From Labia minor (lineage: Eukaryota > Arthropoda > Insecta > Dermaptera > Spongiphoridae): DNA of 64,000 nucleotides. Under the pieces are notes generated by a model, which was not told where the DNA came from, did not search any database, and worked only from the letters and a program-made list of their open reading frames with translations. Where the stretch lies: positions 49,333,962 through 49,397,961 of the forward strand of contig OY720349.1 in the NCBI GenBank assembly GCA_963082975.1. The letters are read 5' to 3'. Positions 26,201 through 35,727 of the stretch are shown here, one piece after another. The first letter of the stretch is position 1. Each line of letters begins with the position of its first letter. Both the position numbers and the translations under genes were made by a program.

Positions 26201-28917
26201 CTACTCTCATCTTCCAGGGTCATAGACCATGCCTCCCTCCCCTATAATACAACAGGCAAAATAATTGTTTTATATATTTTAATTTTGATACCCTTTGATA
26301 ATAATTTTGATGAGATAAGCCTCTTTACTGCATGATAACAGGTGTTTCCCGATTGTAACCTCAATTAAAATTCTTCTCAAATATTATTATCCTTCGTGAT
26401 TAAATTCAATTTTTCTACATATTCAAATTCTACATTTTGTATATTAAGATTTTATATGTTAATACTCTTCCTCTTTGTTACTAAATATTTTTTCTTATCA
26501 CTATTAATTTCAAACCTCCATTAATTTTTCCTAGCTATCTGTAATTACAATTGCCGAATCTCCTATTATATTTAAGTCGTCTGGGTTTACAATTGATTTC
26601 CGCATCTTATTCTTTCTTTAATACCTTACAAATTTAAAGATCAAAATTTGAAAAAGTTTATCCGGATGTATTGAGTCATGCGTATATTTTACTAAATTCT
26701 ACAAATAATAAGTGAACAGAAATATTGAATACGCAGTTTTTTTCTAATATCTGTCATAATGGAAATATCTGAATTAATGTTGATCGATTTGGCCTAAACT
26801 CCCAATGATATCTCCTAATATTTCCTCCGCCTATGGTTCGTAAGTATTGTATATGTTATAATACGATTAATAATTAATAATAGAGTATACTATTTAAATA
26901 TTACAAGTTTAAATTGGGTGGCTTGTATTGCAGGTTGCCTAAATGCCAGGGGCTCCTAGTCGAATGAACGCTCGCTCAGTCAGTCAGTGAGTCGATTTCG
27001 TTGTGTGAGTGCGCATGCCAACTCAAACCAAGCGGGCGGCGATGACGCTTTCTCTCTCTACTATATCAAAAGCGTAAGTGTATTTTCTATTGAAATTATC
27101 ATAATTCACCAATATAAAGCGATCATTTAACATCAACTCTACCATCATTGTAATAAAGTTTCAAATGATTTACTGATTTTTTTTAATAATTATTTTAATA
27201 GAAAAATATCATATTTGTTTTTTATTTCATATTCATATTATGAATGATATTTTATTTATTAATATATATATATTTAACGTGATATATATCTGCACATTAC
27301 TCAAAATTTAATTTAAAATTATTTACACATTTTATTAGAATTTGAAAATGTATATATCTTCTTTTCTTCTAATTAATCTCTTTTTTATTTCATTTTTCTC
27401 ATGTCATTTAATATAATAGGATATATTATATATCGTACCCTATATATATATATATATATATATTGGTATATATATTTCTATTTATTATTATTATTCTATT
27501 TTTTAATATTTTCTATTCAATATGAGTTGATTTTTTTAATATATATTTGGATATTATTATTCATTTAAGTAAATATAATTTTTTTATTTTCAATTTGAAG
27601 TGACATTTATTCTAGAGACGCCCAAACGGTAGGGCTAATTTATTTTCTTTTTTTCTTTTATCTTGTAATTTATTGTTTAATTTATCTAAAAAAATGATAA
27701 ATTCTGATAAATATTTATTCTTTCAATATCAATTATTTTCTGAGAATTCTACAAGATTATCAAAATCAAAAATCAATTGAAATTTAAATAGAAATCATTT
27801 TAATATTCTCTTTTAATTATAGATAATAGAAAAGGTCAGTTTTTAATACTTTCATTTATTAAACAAGAATTTTATTATTTGTCTTTGAAATATATCTAAA
27901 TATTATTATTTCATTAAAAGTTATAATAACGAAAAATTAATATGTGATACATTGATTAACAACAGTTTCAAAGTATTTTTAATCTGCATTAAAAAAAATA
28001 CAACTGATTATAAAGGCAAATATTTTATTAGAATGAATTAATTATAAATTTGGAAAGCTTCTATTAGCTAAACAGCGTAGGCGTTACGTTATATATATTA
28101 TATATTACTCGTATTCTATATTCTATTGTATATATCTCGAAACAACTCCCAATATATTTACTTGTTTTTCTTATTTTGATTTCAAGCAAGAGCTATTGAA
28201 CTAATATATATATTTTCATGTTATCTTTTTTATAATTACACACACAAAAACATCTGATCAGTTAATTTATAAAATATTTCAGTTAAATAGAATTTCTATG
28301 CTGAATTTAAATTTGAATATAAGAAATAGAAAAATTCGTAATTCTTAAATGTTATACCATTATGTAATGCTAAATATACATTTATGTAATATTTTAAGTG
28401 TTTTATTTGTAATTTTTCAATTATCACTTGTAAGTATATTGAATTTCTATTTATACACAGACAATTATATATTATTTTTTTATTTAAATGCTCCGCCCCC
28501 TGTTCCCCCGAGTGGTACATAGTATTTAGTGGTTGAAAGTAGTAAAAGTACTACCAATATATATTATCATATTTACATATTATATATTTGAATAATCAAT
28601 GTACCTACTTTGTGTACCCCTCGATTTGTGCGCAGCCAATGACAAGGTAGGCAGCATAGCCAACTACCATTGTCCACAACAAGGACGTTGGACCTTTGTT
28701 GATGTCCTCCATCCACATTGCCTCGTGTTACAGTCGATAAACTGGTAGTGGTTGTAGGGGTGCTTGTGGAAACAGTTGTAATTATTGGAGGATTGGTAGT
28801 AGAAGTGGTGGTCGTCGTGGTCGTGGTAGTTGTTGCAGTGGTGGGAGCGGTAGTGGATGCATTGGCCGATGTACCCCCACTGTCCGGATGGACTCCGTCT
28901 GGATCCAAGTCATCCAT
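17249..28917 (-). CDS. M13 family zinc metallopeptidase (neprilysin/ECE-like), type II membrane protein, 12 coding exons
   Basis: An ectopeptidase that should cleave small bioactive peptides outside the cell. Exons in order of translation: 28917-28609, 23976-23451, 23002-22788, 22694-22620, 22534-22403, 22214-22119, 21761-21637, 19928-19712, 19182-18574, 18154-17960, 17874-17798 and 17348-17249. All phases agree, giving 891 residues. The cytoplasmic tail (1-103) is Thr-rich with an unbroken poly-Thr run. The membrane segment is about 104-128. The ectodomain starts with a Cys-rich part containing [12 protein letters not shown]. The substrate motif is NAFY (667-670). The zinc site is HEMLH (708-712) plus Glu777 in ENMAD (777-781). 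The substrate-binding pair corresponding to neprilysin His711/Arg717 is His853/Arg859. The protein ends in CSFW, the family's CxxW. All catalytic residues are present. The start ATG follows an in-frame TAA in its exon. Intron 1 is 4.6 kb and holds LINE debris. No particular subfamily (Nep1, Nep2, ECE) is claimed. Confidence 0.92.
19636..19709 (-). repeat. Fragment of dispersed repeat family R1, abutting a splice donor
   Basis: On the - strand this reads through AATTAAATTTTAATAACGTA and then the GACCGACGAT.GTAAGGGAGG block found again at 43465-43545, 44415-44455 and 47840-47875. It starts 3 bases into the M13 peptidase intron that begins at 19711, so almost the whole donor side of that intron is repeat-derived. 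A second short piece lies at about 21288-21322 in the same orientation. Confidence 0.7.
20172..20312. repeat. Left arm of a degenerate inverted repeat (partner about 21332-21475)
   Basis: This stretch and the reverse complement of about 21332-21475 share TATAGTC.TGGAAAAAT, ..AGTAGATCTGTTAATTT and TAATCGAT.TGTC blocks in the same order. They flank the mariner derivative at 20684-21252 in the M13 peptidase intron, so they are probably the diverged ends of an older element into which it inserted. Confidence 0.55.
20684..21252. mobile_element. Palindromic mariner-like derivative made of two inverted 3' halves
   Basis: Arms of about 70 bases (20684-20758 and 21180-21252) are nearly identical inverted repeats, far longer than normal mariner ends. 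Left of centre, the - strand encodes the C-terminus of a mariner transposase ([20 protein letters not shown] then GDYVEK and stop). Right of centre, the + strand encodes the middle part ([39 protein letters not shown]). It then jumps, after a reading shift, straight into the same 3' end. Both termini are therefore 3' ends of the element. No functional transposase can be made. It lies in the 1.7-kb M13 peptidase intron between exons 21637-21761 and 19712-19928. Confidence 0.8.
24085..24200 (+). repeat. Dispersed repeat, copy 1 (partner 40028-40143)
   Basis: Over about 110 bases this matches 40028-40143 almost exactly, from TTTTTACTATCTCGCCAGAG to CACTAAGGTTGAGAAAAAT. It is followed by (TG)n here. 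The tail, with sentences such as GATGAAATTTGGTACATGGA, resembles common arthropod interspersed repeats. Confidence 0.75.
25145..25296 (-). CDS. Putative terminal coding exon of unknown function inside M13 peptidase intron 1
   Basis: On the - strand a strong polypyrimidine acceptor (TCTCCACCTTTATTTCAG, with a second CAG 9 bases on) is followed by an open frame of about 45 codons with markedly higher GC than its surroundings. It starts near [12 protein letters not shown], runs through [13 protein letters not shown] and ends in VRRLPLF before TAA. Upstream, in the same frame, no ATG occurs before a stop, so as a gene it would need an upstream exon. It could be an alternative 3' end of the peptidase transcript, a nested gene's last exon or a coding relic. 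I do not recognise the peptide. Confidence 0.35.
25658..25850. repeat. Dispersed LINE-associated terminal repeat R2
   Basis: ACTAGCTGCTCAGAGCGCC followed by CCCCCGAGTGGTACATAGTA and an AGTAGTAAAAG tail recurs at 28492-28550 and, in a fuller form with the hairpin GAGCGCCTTCGGCGCTC, at 57545-57610. The AATTTAATCAGTAAATTAAT block at 25790-25815 recurs at 41065-41120 and inverted at 41425-41460. The block leads directly into the LINE fragment that follows. Confidence 0.6.
25855..26700 (-). pseudogene. LINE reverse-transcriptase C-terminal fragment
   Basis: Read on the - strand the segment gives [53 protein letters not shown] and [14 protein letters not shown]. These match the thumb/C-terminal part of RTE-like non-LTR polyproteins (KIYKT..P.L.YG.E.W then RRIYGP and GR..). 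Stops are present upstream. It lies in M13 peptidase intron 1. A second copy of the same region is at 57615-57960. Confidence 0.75.
26940..27073 (+). promoter_or_regulatory. GC-rich island with initiator-like repeats and a splice donor
   Basis: A compact GC-rich stretch in very AT-rich intron DNA. It has three overlapping arthropod initiator-type TCAGT motifs at 26976-26988. It ends at AAAAGC followed by GTAAGTG at 27074, a strong + strand splice donor. This would suit a + strand promoter and noncoding first exon antisense to the peptidase gene. No coding frame was recognised, and an unrelated repeat remains possible. Confidence 0.35.
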
Positions 28918-28954
28918 ACATGAAACCAATCGTTACCACTCACATCATCTCGCT
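28918..28954 (-). promoter_or_regulatory. 5' UTR acceptor side and minimal upstream ORF of the M13 peptidase gene
   Basis: On the - strand a polypyrimidine acceptor (TTTTTTTATTTTAG) ends at 28955. The following 37 bases hold a two-codon upstream ORF (ATG ATG TGA, 28948-28940) and a TAA in the main frame. The first usable start is therefore the ATG at 28917. The acceptor implies at least one more upstream noncoding exon. Confidence 0.55.
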
Positions 28955-29354
28955 CTAAAATAAAAAAAAGAAAACAAAAGTCACACCTTCATATTGAAAT
29001 TCAAATTTGAAATGCAATACAATCGTAATAGTTTTCATTTGATCCATTGTAATGTTTTAATCCTTAAAAATTTTTTAAAATTTATCAATTAATAATTTTC
29101 TTTATATATGTGATATGAAAATAACTTTAGTCCATTTATTCATTATGCTCGTGCATGTTCGTATTATGTATAACCTCCTGATTCTCAATTTCAGATGGCG
29201 TAACAATCTGACTCAAAGGAGGTTCAGGAGTAGAATCTTATAAATTATTATATAACCGCCTTAATTATAATTTACTCTTTCTTTATACACTTTTCTATAC
29301 AATTTCTCACAATAATACAACTACTAATAATAACCTTTAATAGTTTAGAAATGT

Positions 29355-29384
29355 CTATAATAATAATAATAATAATAATAATAA
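29355..29384. repeat. (TAA)n microsatellite, 5' insertion site of the Dong element
   Basis: A run of about nine TAA units directly before the retrotransposon. With the matching run at 33863-33892 it marks the target. Confidence 0.9.
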
Positions 29385-32300
29385 GATTTGGTGAGTGAAC
29401 TCGGTGCTGGTCGGACGTGCGTCGCATCGCTGCTGAATCCTATCCGATTTCCTTGGGATATTTGTTAAAAACGGCAGTAAGTTTTATATCATCTTACTCA
29501 TTTTGAAGTGCTCTTTCAAATGGAGCACATTTAGAGTCAATTGCTGCCAAGGTGGATACGATGAGCCCTGAATGGTTAATTCTCGGTATTGAAATTGATG
29601 GGTCTATGGACTCATTAATAAATTTAGTTTAGTGTTAATCATTCTTAATGATAATGACTATTATTTTTATTTTTAAATTTTTTTTTCTAACTAAGCCGAG
29701 CCAGGGTTCATCGTTCTACCAAGCAAGTACCCCACTCCATCTCCCCCCTCTACCACTCCGGTTTTAAATCCTTTTTTTTTTATTTATTCTATTAACATCT
29801 AATCCCGATTAATATTTACTAATATTATCAAATAAATAAATAACACTATCCTTGGTCCTATCAGTGGCATGTGTCGGGCGGTTCGGTTTACGCGCTGGGA
29901 GATCTTACCTTTTCCCTGAGGGGCTCATAACTAGTGAGCATATGGTTTGGCAACCATGAGGTCCCGTGCTATATCTAGTATTACTTCCACTTACTTGTAC
30001 TAGATATCTTTCTTTTATCTTTCCTATCTGGCCTCTCTTGGCCAACTCTTGTTTTTTTCAGACCCTGACGCTATTAGGTTCTCGAGGGCTAGGGGTCTTT
30101 CATTTCCTACTGTTTACTCTCTCTTCTTTAAGTCTTTTGGGCAGGTAGACTAAAAAAAATGCACCATCACCATTTTTTTTAATGAGGAAAAATAATGATT
30201 TAAAAGGACCGCTGCCTGGGGATCGCCAGGGCGTGTCTGGAGCCGGCGCTGGACATGACAGCATGCGAACCGTCGGTGGCAGGAGGCTGAGGAGGAGGGC
30301 ACCTGTCAATCAACAAACTACAGCCCAACAACAACCAACGGTATTGGACAACGAGGCAATAACATCAGAAGCCACTCCACTTGCAGGCTCGTCCACTCAA
30401 GCTACTAAAGAGAAGACTGCTCGTAGGGGAGTTCGCAATAAACGTATAAAGTGGACACAAGAGATGAATGCTGACGTTATACGCACATTTTACCGTGTCA
30501 ATCGTTGCGAAGATAACCCATTACCAGGATATAGGCATCTCCTCCATACGGAGTTCACGAAACTACACCCAAATTTGGATCTAACCGAACAAAACATCGT
30601 TGATAGAAGGAACGTCATCATTAGAAAATCCTATCTAACAATTAATGACCGGGAAGCAATTCGTCGGGAGGTGGGCTATGAACTACACCATGCATCTTTC
30701 GTAACCACGTGCCAGGCAAATGAGCCCCAAACTTTGAGGTGCGAGAGTGTATCACCAACCCGCACTCAAGAAGAAAAAGACATTGCATCAAGAAATAGGG
30801 AGCTCCACGACTCAGCGAAGGAAAAATTCTACAGCCTTCTTGGATATTATATCGATAGCGAACCATCAAAGAGACCCTCTATCCCAACTCTAAAAAACAT
30901 AAAACGCGCAAAACCATTAATCCTGGCGTTGAATGATATCATGGAAGAATACTTGAGGACCACGCGGAATCTAAACGAATTACACCTGGCCATATACTGC
31001 GCAGCAGTCTCTATAACAGAGCTAAACGGGCAGAAAATACTTCCACCACGTGAAAGTAATAGCCTGCCCCGAAAGCCTTCAATTCCTGCATGGAAAAAAC
31101 GGCTGGAGAATAAGATCAATGAGGCCCGAGCAAAGGCGGATATCATAGATGCCTATCTAAAAAACATCAAATCCAGGAAAATTAATAAGAAAATCCATCA
31201 ACTGGCGAAAAGCGCAGGAATTGACTTCCTCAAACAAGAGTGCACTCAAGAACTAGTTAACCTTAAAGATGTCTTTAGACAGAAGGCGAAGGTAAAAGGA
31301 GCTAGGCTGCGGAGATATAATGAGTTGTCCAAAAGAAAAATCCAAAACTCAGAGTTCTACACGAATAGGAAGAAATTCTTAAGAAAACTAGACCAACAAA
31401 ATGAATTCCCGACAACGAGCCAATCCGACATAGACCCCGCAGAATTTCTCAAATACTGGAGCTCTATCTGGTCCCAATCTGGAAATTACTCTAGAGAAGC
31501 AGAATGGCTAGGGTCTATTGAAGAGCGATACGCTGAGGTGGCACCCATGCTGTTTCAAGAATTCTCCACTGAGGATATCTTCAAGGCCGTGAAAAGGACG
31601 AGTAATTGGAAGGCCCCTGGCCCGGACAAAATACAAAACTTCTGGCTCAAATATCTCACATCTTGCCACGAGGCTTTGGCCCGATGCTACACAACCGCGC
31701 TAAACCAACCGGAAACATTACCTAGATACCTAACAGAAGGGAATACTTACCTATTATATAAGAAAGGGAGTATTACAGAACCAATGAATTATCGACCGAT
31801 AACCTGTCTATCTGTTATGTACAAGTTGTTTACATCCCTGATTAACAATAAGATCTATGAGCACTGTGATGCAAATAATTTAATCGAGGTCGAACAAAAA
31901 GGGTGCATCCGCGGAGCGCTAGGATGCAAGCAGCAGCTTACGATCGATGCTATAATATTAAAACAGGCCCAACTTAAAAAACGCGACCTACATATTGGAT
32001 ATATTGACTACTCAAAAGCCTTCGACTCTGTGCCGCATGACTGGTTGATAAGAGTGCTAGAAATATACAAGATTCCCCCTGCTATCATACATTGTCTGCA
32101 CACCATGATGAAAACGTGGAGAACAAACATTCATGTCAACAACAACAACATTGGGAATATAAATATCAAAAGAGGAATTTTCCAGGGCGACTCTTTGTCT
32201 CCAGTATGGTTCTGCCTGGCCTTAAACCCTCTCTCGGTTTTGTTAAAGAAAAAGGATATGGGCTACAAGATCGGGAGAAATGATGGAAGATTAACGCACC

Positions 32301-33862
32301 TTCTATACATGGACGACCTTAAGATCTACGCCGACACCTGTCCAAAGCTCAACTCCTCAATAACAACAGTAAGAAGATTCAGCGATGATATTTGCATGGC
32401 TTTCGGTCTTGACAAGTGCTCTGTCATAAACATAAAGAAAGGAAAGACGGAGTATTTGGGAGAGACTGTTGAAGGCATTGCTGAGCTTGGACAGGATGAC
32501 TTGTATAAGTACCTAGGGGTTCCTCAAAATATGAAGGTCAACCATAAACAACTAAAAGAAATGTTCACCGAAAAATACAGGAAAAGACTCACAATACTCC
32601 TGAACACCAAACTATCAGGCAAAAACTTAATTACAGCCATAAACACCTGGGCCGTTCCTGTGCTGACATATTCCTTCGGAGTTGTGAAATGGACTGAAAC
32701 TGACCTGGACAGTCTGGATAGGCTTACTAGGGGAACTCTTAGGAAATTCCGGTGTCGACACCCAAGCTCTTCCGTCACTCGGCTGTACCTACCACGGAAG
32801 GAAGGAGGAAGAGGACTAACTAACATCTTTAACCTATGTCGAACCCAAGAGGAAAACATAAGAAATAAATTACTATGTTCTAACGACGACCTTATCAAAT
32901 CCATTAGGAGGATCGACGATGGATACACTCCTCTAAATCTGAACTGCCAGTCGTTTTTAATCCCAAAAAAAGAACTCAAGCCGTGGAAAGATAACATCCT
33001 CCATGGAAAGTTCCCAAACCTCCTTGACGAAAATCATGTCGACAGAAGTGCTTCCCTACGGTGGCTGGCCGATGGATCTCTATATCCCGAGACGGAGGGA
33101 TTTATTATGGCCATCCAGAATAGAATTATTAGAACTAGGAACTACGAGAAGCACATCTTGAAACTGAATATAACGGATAGGTGTAGGCGGTGCGACCTTG
33201 CAGGCGAATCCATCGAGCATATTATGGCAGGATGTCCAACACTATCGGAGACTGCCTACCTAGGAAGACATAACCAAGTGGCCAAATTGATCCACCAACA
33301 ACTTGGGATCAAATACGGTCTACTGGACATAAAAACAACACCTCCCTACTATAAGTATGAGCCGGCACCAGTCGTAGAGTCTGGAAAATACATTTTATAC
33401 TGGGACAGACCGATATTAACAGACAAGACCATCGCCTACAACCGACCTGACATCCTTCTAATTGACCTCAACACCAGGTCAGGGATCCTTATAGATATTG
33501 CTGTCCCTCTGACACACAACATCAAAAGAACAGAGTCAGACAAAAGGACGAAATATGAGGAACTCGCCTGGCAAATCGGAGAGATCTGGAAACTGGAGAG
33601 GGTCTCCATCTACCCACTCGTGATATCTGTTGAGGGAGTTGTCTCTTTCGAATTTAATAAGAACATTGAGAAACTTGGCCTGCCAAACACCATCTTGAAG
33701 CATGCACAGAAGGCCACTATCCTACAAACGTGCCATATAGTGCGCAAGTTTCTCAGTTGAAGATTATAAGGAAGATCGTGCGGGTCAGAGTGAATTCTCT
33801 TTCCACATCGATAGGTGAAAGTCGGCCAGCAACAATGCTGAGAAAACGCAATAAGAAAAAAA
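29385..33862 (+). mobile_element. Dong/R4-type non-LTR retrotransposon, apparently full length
   Basis: An element of about 4.5 kb with a 5' UTR of about 800 bases, one ORF (30182-33760) and a 3' UTR of about 100 bases, bounded on both sides by TAA repeats. Dong elements of the R4 clade are known to insert into TAA repeats by using an encoded restriction-like endonuclease, and the ORF carries that domain. Its GC content and codon use are much higher than the surrounding DNA. The intact ORF and clean boundaries suggest a recent insertion. It lies upstream of the M13 peptidase start exon, on the opposite strand. Confidence 0.88.
30182..33760 (+). CDS. Dong/R4 clade ORF: reverse transcriptase and restriction-enzyme-like endonuclease
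   Basis: This 1192-codon uninterrupted ORF encodes the single protein of an R4-clade element, which nicks DNA and reverse-transcribes its own RNA at the nick. The N-terminal 80 residues are Gly/Arg- and Gln-rich. A SANT/Myb-like DNA-binding segment follows from IKWTQEMN (Trp91). The reverse transcriptase has motif A with YIDYSKAFDSV (Asp609), motif B with FQGDSLSP and the catalytic YMDD at 709-712. A zinc knuckle follows as Cys1001, Cys1004, His1013 and Cys1018. The endonuclease then has Pro1089-Asp1090 and Asp1105, with the KRTKYEELA segment from 1121. All key residues are present. The start is the first ATG after an A/T-rich leader. Several antisense reading frames overlap it and are not genes. 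Distinction from other R2-like clades rests on the TAA target and the N-terminal domain. Confidence 0.9.
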   Translation: MRKNNDLKGPLPGDRQGVSGAGAGHDSMRTVGGRRLRRRAPVNQQTTAQQQPTVLDNEAITSEATPLAGSSTQATKEKTARRGVRNKRIKWTQEMNADVIRTFYRVNRCEDNPLPGYRHLLHTEFTKLHPNLDLTEQNIVDRRNVIIRKSYLTINDREAIRREVGYELHHASFVTTCQANEPQTLRCESVSPTRTQEEKDIASRNRELHDSAKEKFYSLLGYYIDSEPSKRPSIPTLKNIKRAKPLILALNDIMEEYLRTTRNLNELHLAIYCAAVSITELNGQKILPPRESNSLPRKPSIPAWKKRLENKINEARAKADIIDAYLKNIKSRKINKKIHQLAKSAGIDFLKQECTQELVNLKDVFRQKAKVKGARLRRYNELSKRKIQNSEFYTNRKKFLRKLDQQNEFPTTSQSDIDPAEFLKYWSSIWSQSGNYSREAEWLGSIEERYAEVAPMLFQEFSTEDIFKAVKRTSNWKAPGPDKIQNFWLKYLTSCHEALARCYTTALNQPETLPRYLTEGNTYLLYKKGSITEPMNYRPITCLSVMYKLFTSLINNKIYEHCDANNLIEVEQKGCIRGALGCKQQLTIDAIILKQAQLKKRDLHIGYIDYSKAFDSVPHDWLIRVLEIYKIPPAIIHCLHTMMKTWRTNIHVNNNNIGNINIKRGIFQGDSLSPVWFCLALNPLSVLLKKKDMGYKIGRNDGRLTHLLYMDDLKIYADTCPKLNSSITTVRRFSDDICMAFGLDKCSVINIKKGKTEYLGETVEGIAELGQDDLYKYLGVPQNMKVNHKQLKEMFTEKYRKRLTILLNTKLSGKNLITAINTWAVPVLTYSFGVVKWTETDLDSLDRLTRGTLRKFRCRHPSSSVTRLYLPRKEGGRGLTNIFNLCRTQEENIRNKLLCSNDDLIKSIRRIDDGYTPLNLNCQSFLIPKKELKPWKDNILHGKFPNLLDENHVDRSASLRWLADGSLYPETEGFIMAIQNRIIRTRNYEKHILKLNITDRCRRCDLAGESIEHIMAGCPTLSETAYLGRHNQVAKLIHQQLGIKYGLLDIKTTPPYYKYEPAPVVESGKYILYWDRPILTDKTIAYNRPDILLIDLNTRSGILIDIAVPLTHNIKRTESDKRTKYEELAWQIGEIWKLERVSIYPLVISVEGVVSFEFNKNIEKLGLPNTILKHAQKATILQTCHIVRKFLS

Positions 33863-33892
33863 ACAATAATAATATTAATAATAATAATAATG
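33863..33892. repeat. (TAA)n microsatellite, 3' insertion site of the Dong element
   Basis: Imperfect run of TAA/TAATATTAA directly after the short 3' UTR. It matches the run before the element. Confidence 0.85.
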
Positions 33893-35268
33893 AATATAGA
33901 CAAAGATAAATATTTTGGAAAACATTAATTTCTGTTTGGGACCCAGTACGCCACAAAGGGGAGGGAACACAATCAAATTGTGTTTTGATTCATTTGAAAA
34001 AGCAGATTAGAATTTATTAAGATTCCTATTTTTAGAATATTAATTTTAATCATATAGAATTTCGAAAAGTAAGTGGTAGTCGTATATTGAATTTTACGTG
34101 AAAATATTTTGATATAAAAGATATTAAAATTAAATTTAAATTATTTTCTTTGAAACTAACCATAATTTGATTATTCTGATGTTAAGCTGATGAAACAGCT
34201 TCGCATACTTTCAAAATTTGTGTAAGGAACACCTTGATACTAGATATGTCATGTTAACTTTTATATTAAAAAAATATATTGTGTTTAAACTATTTTTTTT
34301 TACTTAATTTACGAAATCTGTGTTTTTAATATTTCTTTTTGTTAGGAACTTATTAAGCTTAACTGGCTTAAAGAGGATTACAAATAAAAAATATATTATA
34401 TATAATGATATTATTCATCATACATTTTTCCTTTATATTATTTAATCAATAAAATTATTTTATCAATAAAGGTTCGAAGAGTTATTTATCGAATTATTTT
34501 AATAATAATAATACATATATGAGATAATTATTTATTATATATATATATAATAAAATATTTAATTTAATACGACATATTAAAGAAAAGTGTTTTTTTATTC
34601 AATACTTTTATTTCTTAAATGACGTCATTTGGAAAATCAATTGCACTCTTCCAGAGTCAGTGAATCTCTTCCGCATCAAAAACACTTTATAATGAATTCA
34701 AAAGCAAATCAACTCATATAATTTAAATATTTTTTTTAACTCACCACAAGAATAAGATTTGTATAGTGTTTTTTAATATAATAATAGACAAACTAATTTC
34801 GTTTTTTTCAGATTAAACATTTATATTATAGTTTAAATATTAATATAGTAATAAAATTAAATTAGTATTTGTTTTTTGTAGGTAAAATTGGAAAATTAAT
34901 TTTACAGTCATTGATCGATCATTTAAAATTTTAGGATTTAATTAATATTTCTTAAAACAAACTATAAACTTAATATCACCTATTAAGTAATTGCATATAT
35001 TGATAATTATAGATAAATACATGTAGGAATTATATACTGATTATTTCATTTGATATACATTAGGAAACAAATTTAAAATAATATTTAAATAATCACAATG
35101 ATTATAATTATATATAATTATAACCCACTAGAATTTTATTTCTTGGATTCCCCCAAATTAGAATATTATACATTTTACTAAATATAATAATGCTAAAATA
35201 ACTATTTTCTAATAAGAAATAAGAAATTTTTAAAGAGATTGTAATATCCTTTAATAAACATTTCAATA
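33893..35268. other. AT-rich intergenic DNA
   Basis: No gene, RNA or transposon end was recognised in this stretch. Confidence 0.4.
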
Positions 35269-35270
35269 TA

Positions 35271-35725
35271 CAAGGGTGGTCTGAAAAGTTTCCGACCTGA
35301 CCAAGAAAAACGATGTTTTTCAATTTTTTTTTTTTGCTATATTTTTCAACATAATCTCCATCAACACTGATACTAACGGATCATAACGGTGTTCTAATTA
35401 ATTTAATTAATTAAATTTGATTTAATTTAATTTAAGTCTCATCAACAGTTATGAATCGACGCAAAAATTCGTTTGGATTACGCCTACAGCGCTAAATTGT
35501 CTTTAGAAATGGTTTTTCGAAGCAATTTTTGCTCTAACGTTAGGAAATGCGGCACCAACGTTGCACACAGCTTTCCATATTCAAATGGTTTTGCAAAATA
35601 TTTCGCACACGTTCAGCTGACATCGTACAGGTCTCAATTATTTTGAATTTTGAAAAATAAAACAAAAAAAAATTGAACAACATCGTTTTTCTTGGTCATG
35701 TCGGAAACTTTTCAGACCGCCCTCG
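35271..35725. mobile_element. Deleted mariner-like element
   Basis: The ends are inverted repeats of about 45 bases sharing GGTCTGAAAAGTTTCCGAC and GACCAAGAAAAACGATG, inserted at TA (35269-35270 and 35726-35727). Inside, the - strand reads HRYDPLVSV near the left end, a degenerate mariner C-terminus, followed by further transposase relics. At 455 bp it has lost most of the gene and an AT-rich run (35391-35427) interrupts it. Confidence 0.85.
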
Positions 35726-35727
35726 TA

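Noticed and set aside
28718..28963. Val-rich + strand frame opposite the peptidase start exon
   Set aside because: It is the complement of the poly-Thr coding repeat and has no independent support.
30642..32997. Several open frames on the - strand (about 30.6-31.1 kb and 32.5-33.0 kb)
   Set aside because: They are antisense shadows of the intact Dong/R4 ORF, whose codon pattern and domains explain the openness.
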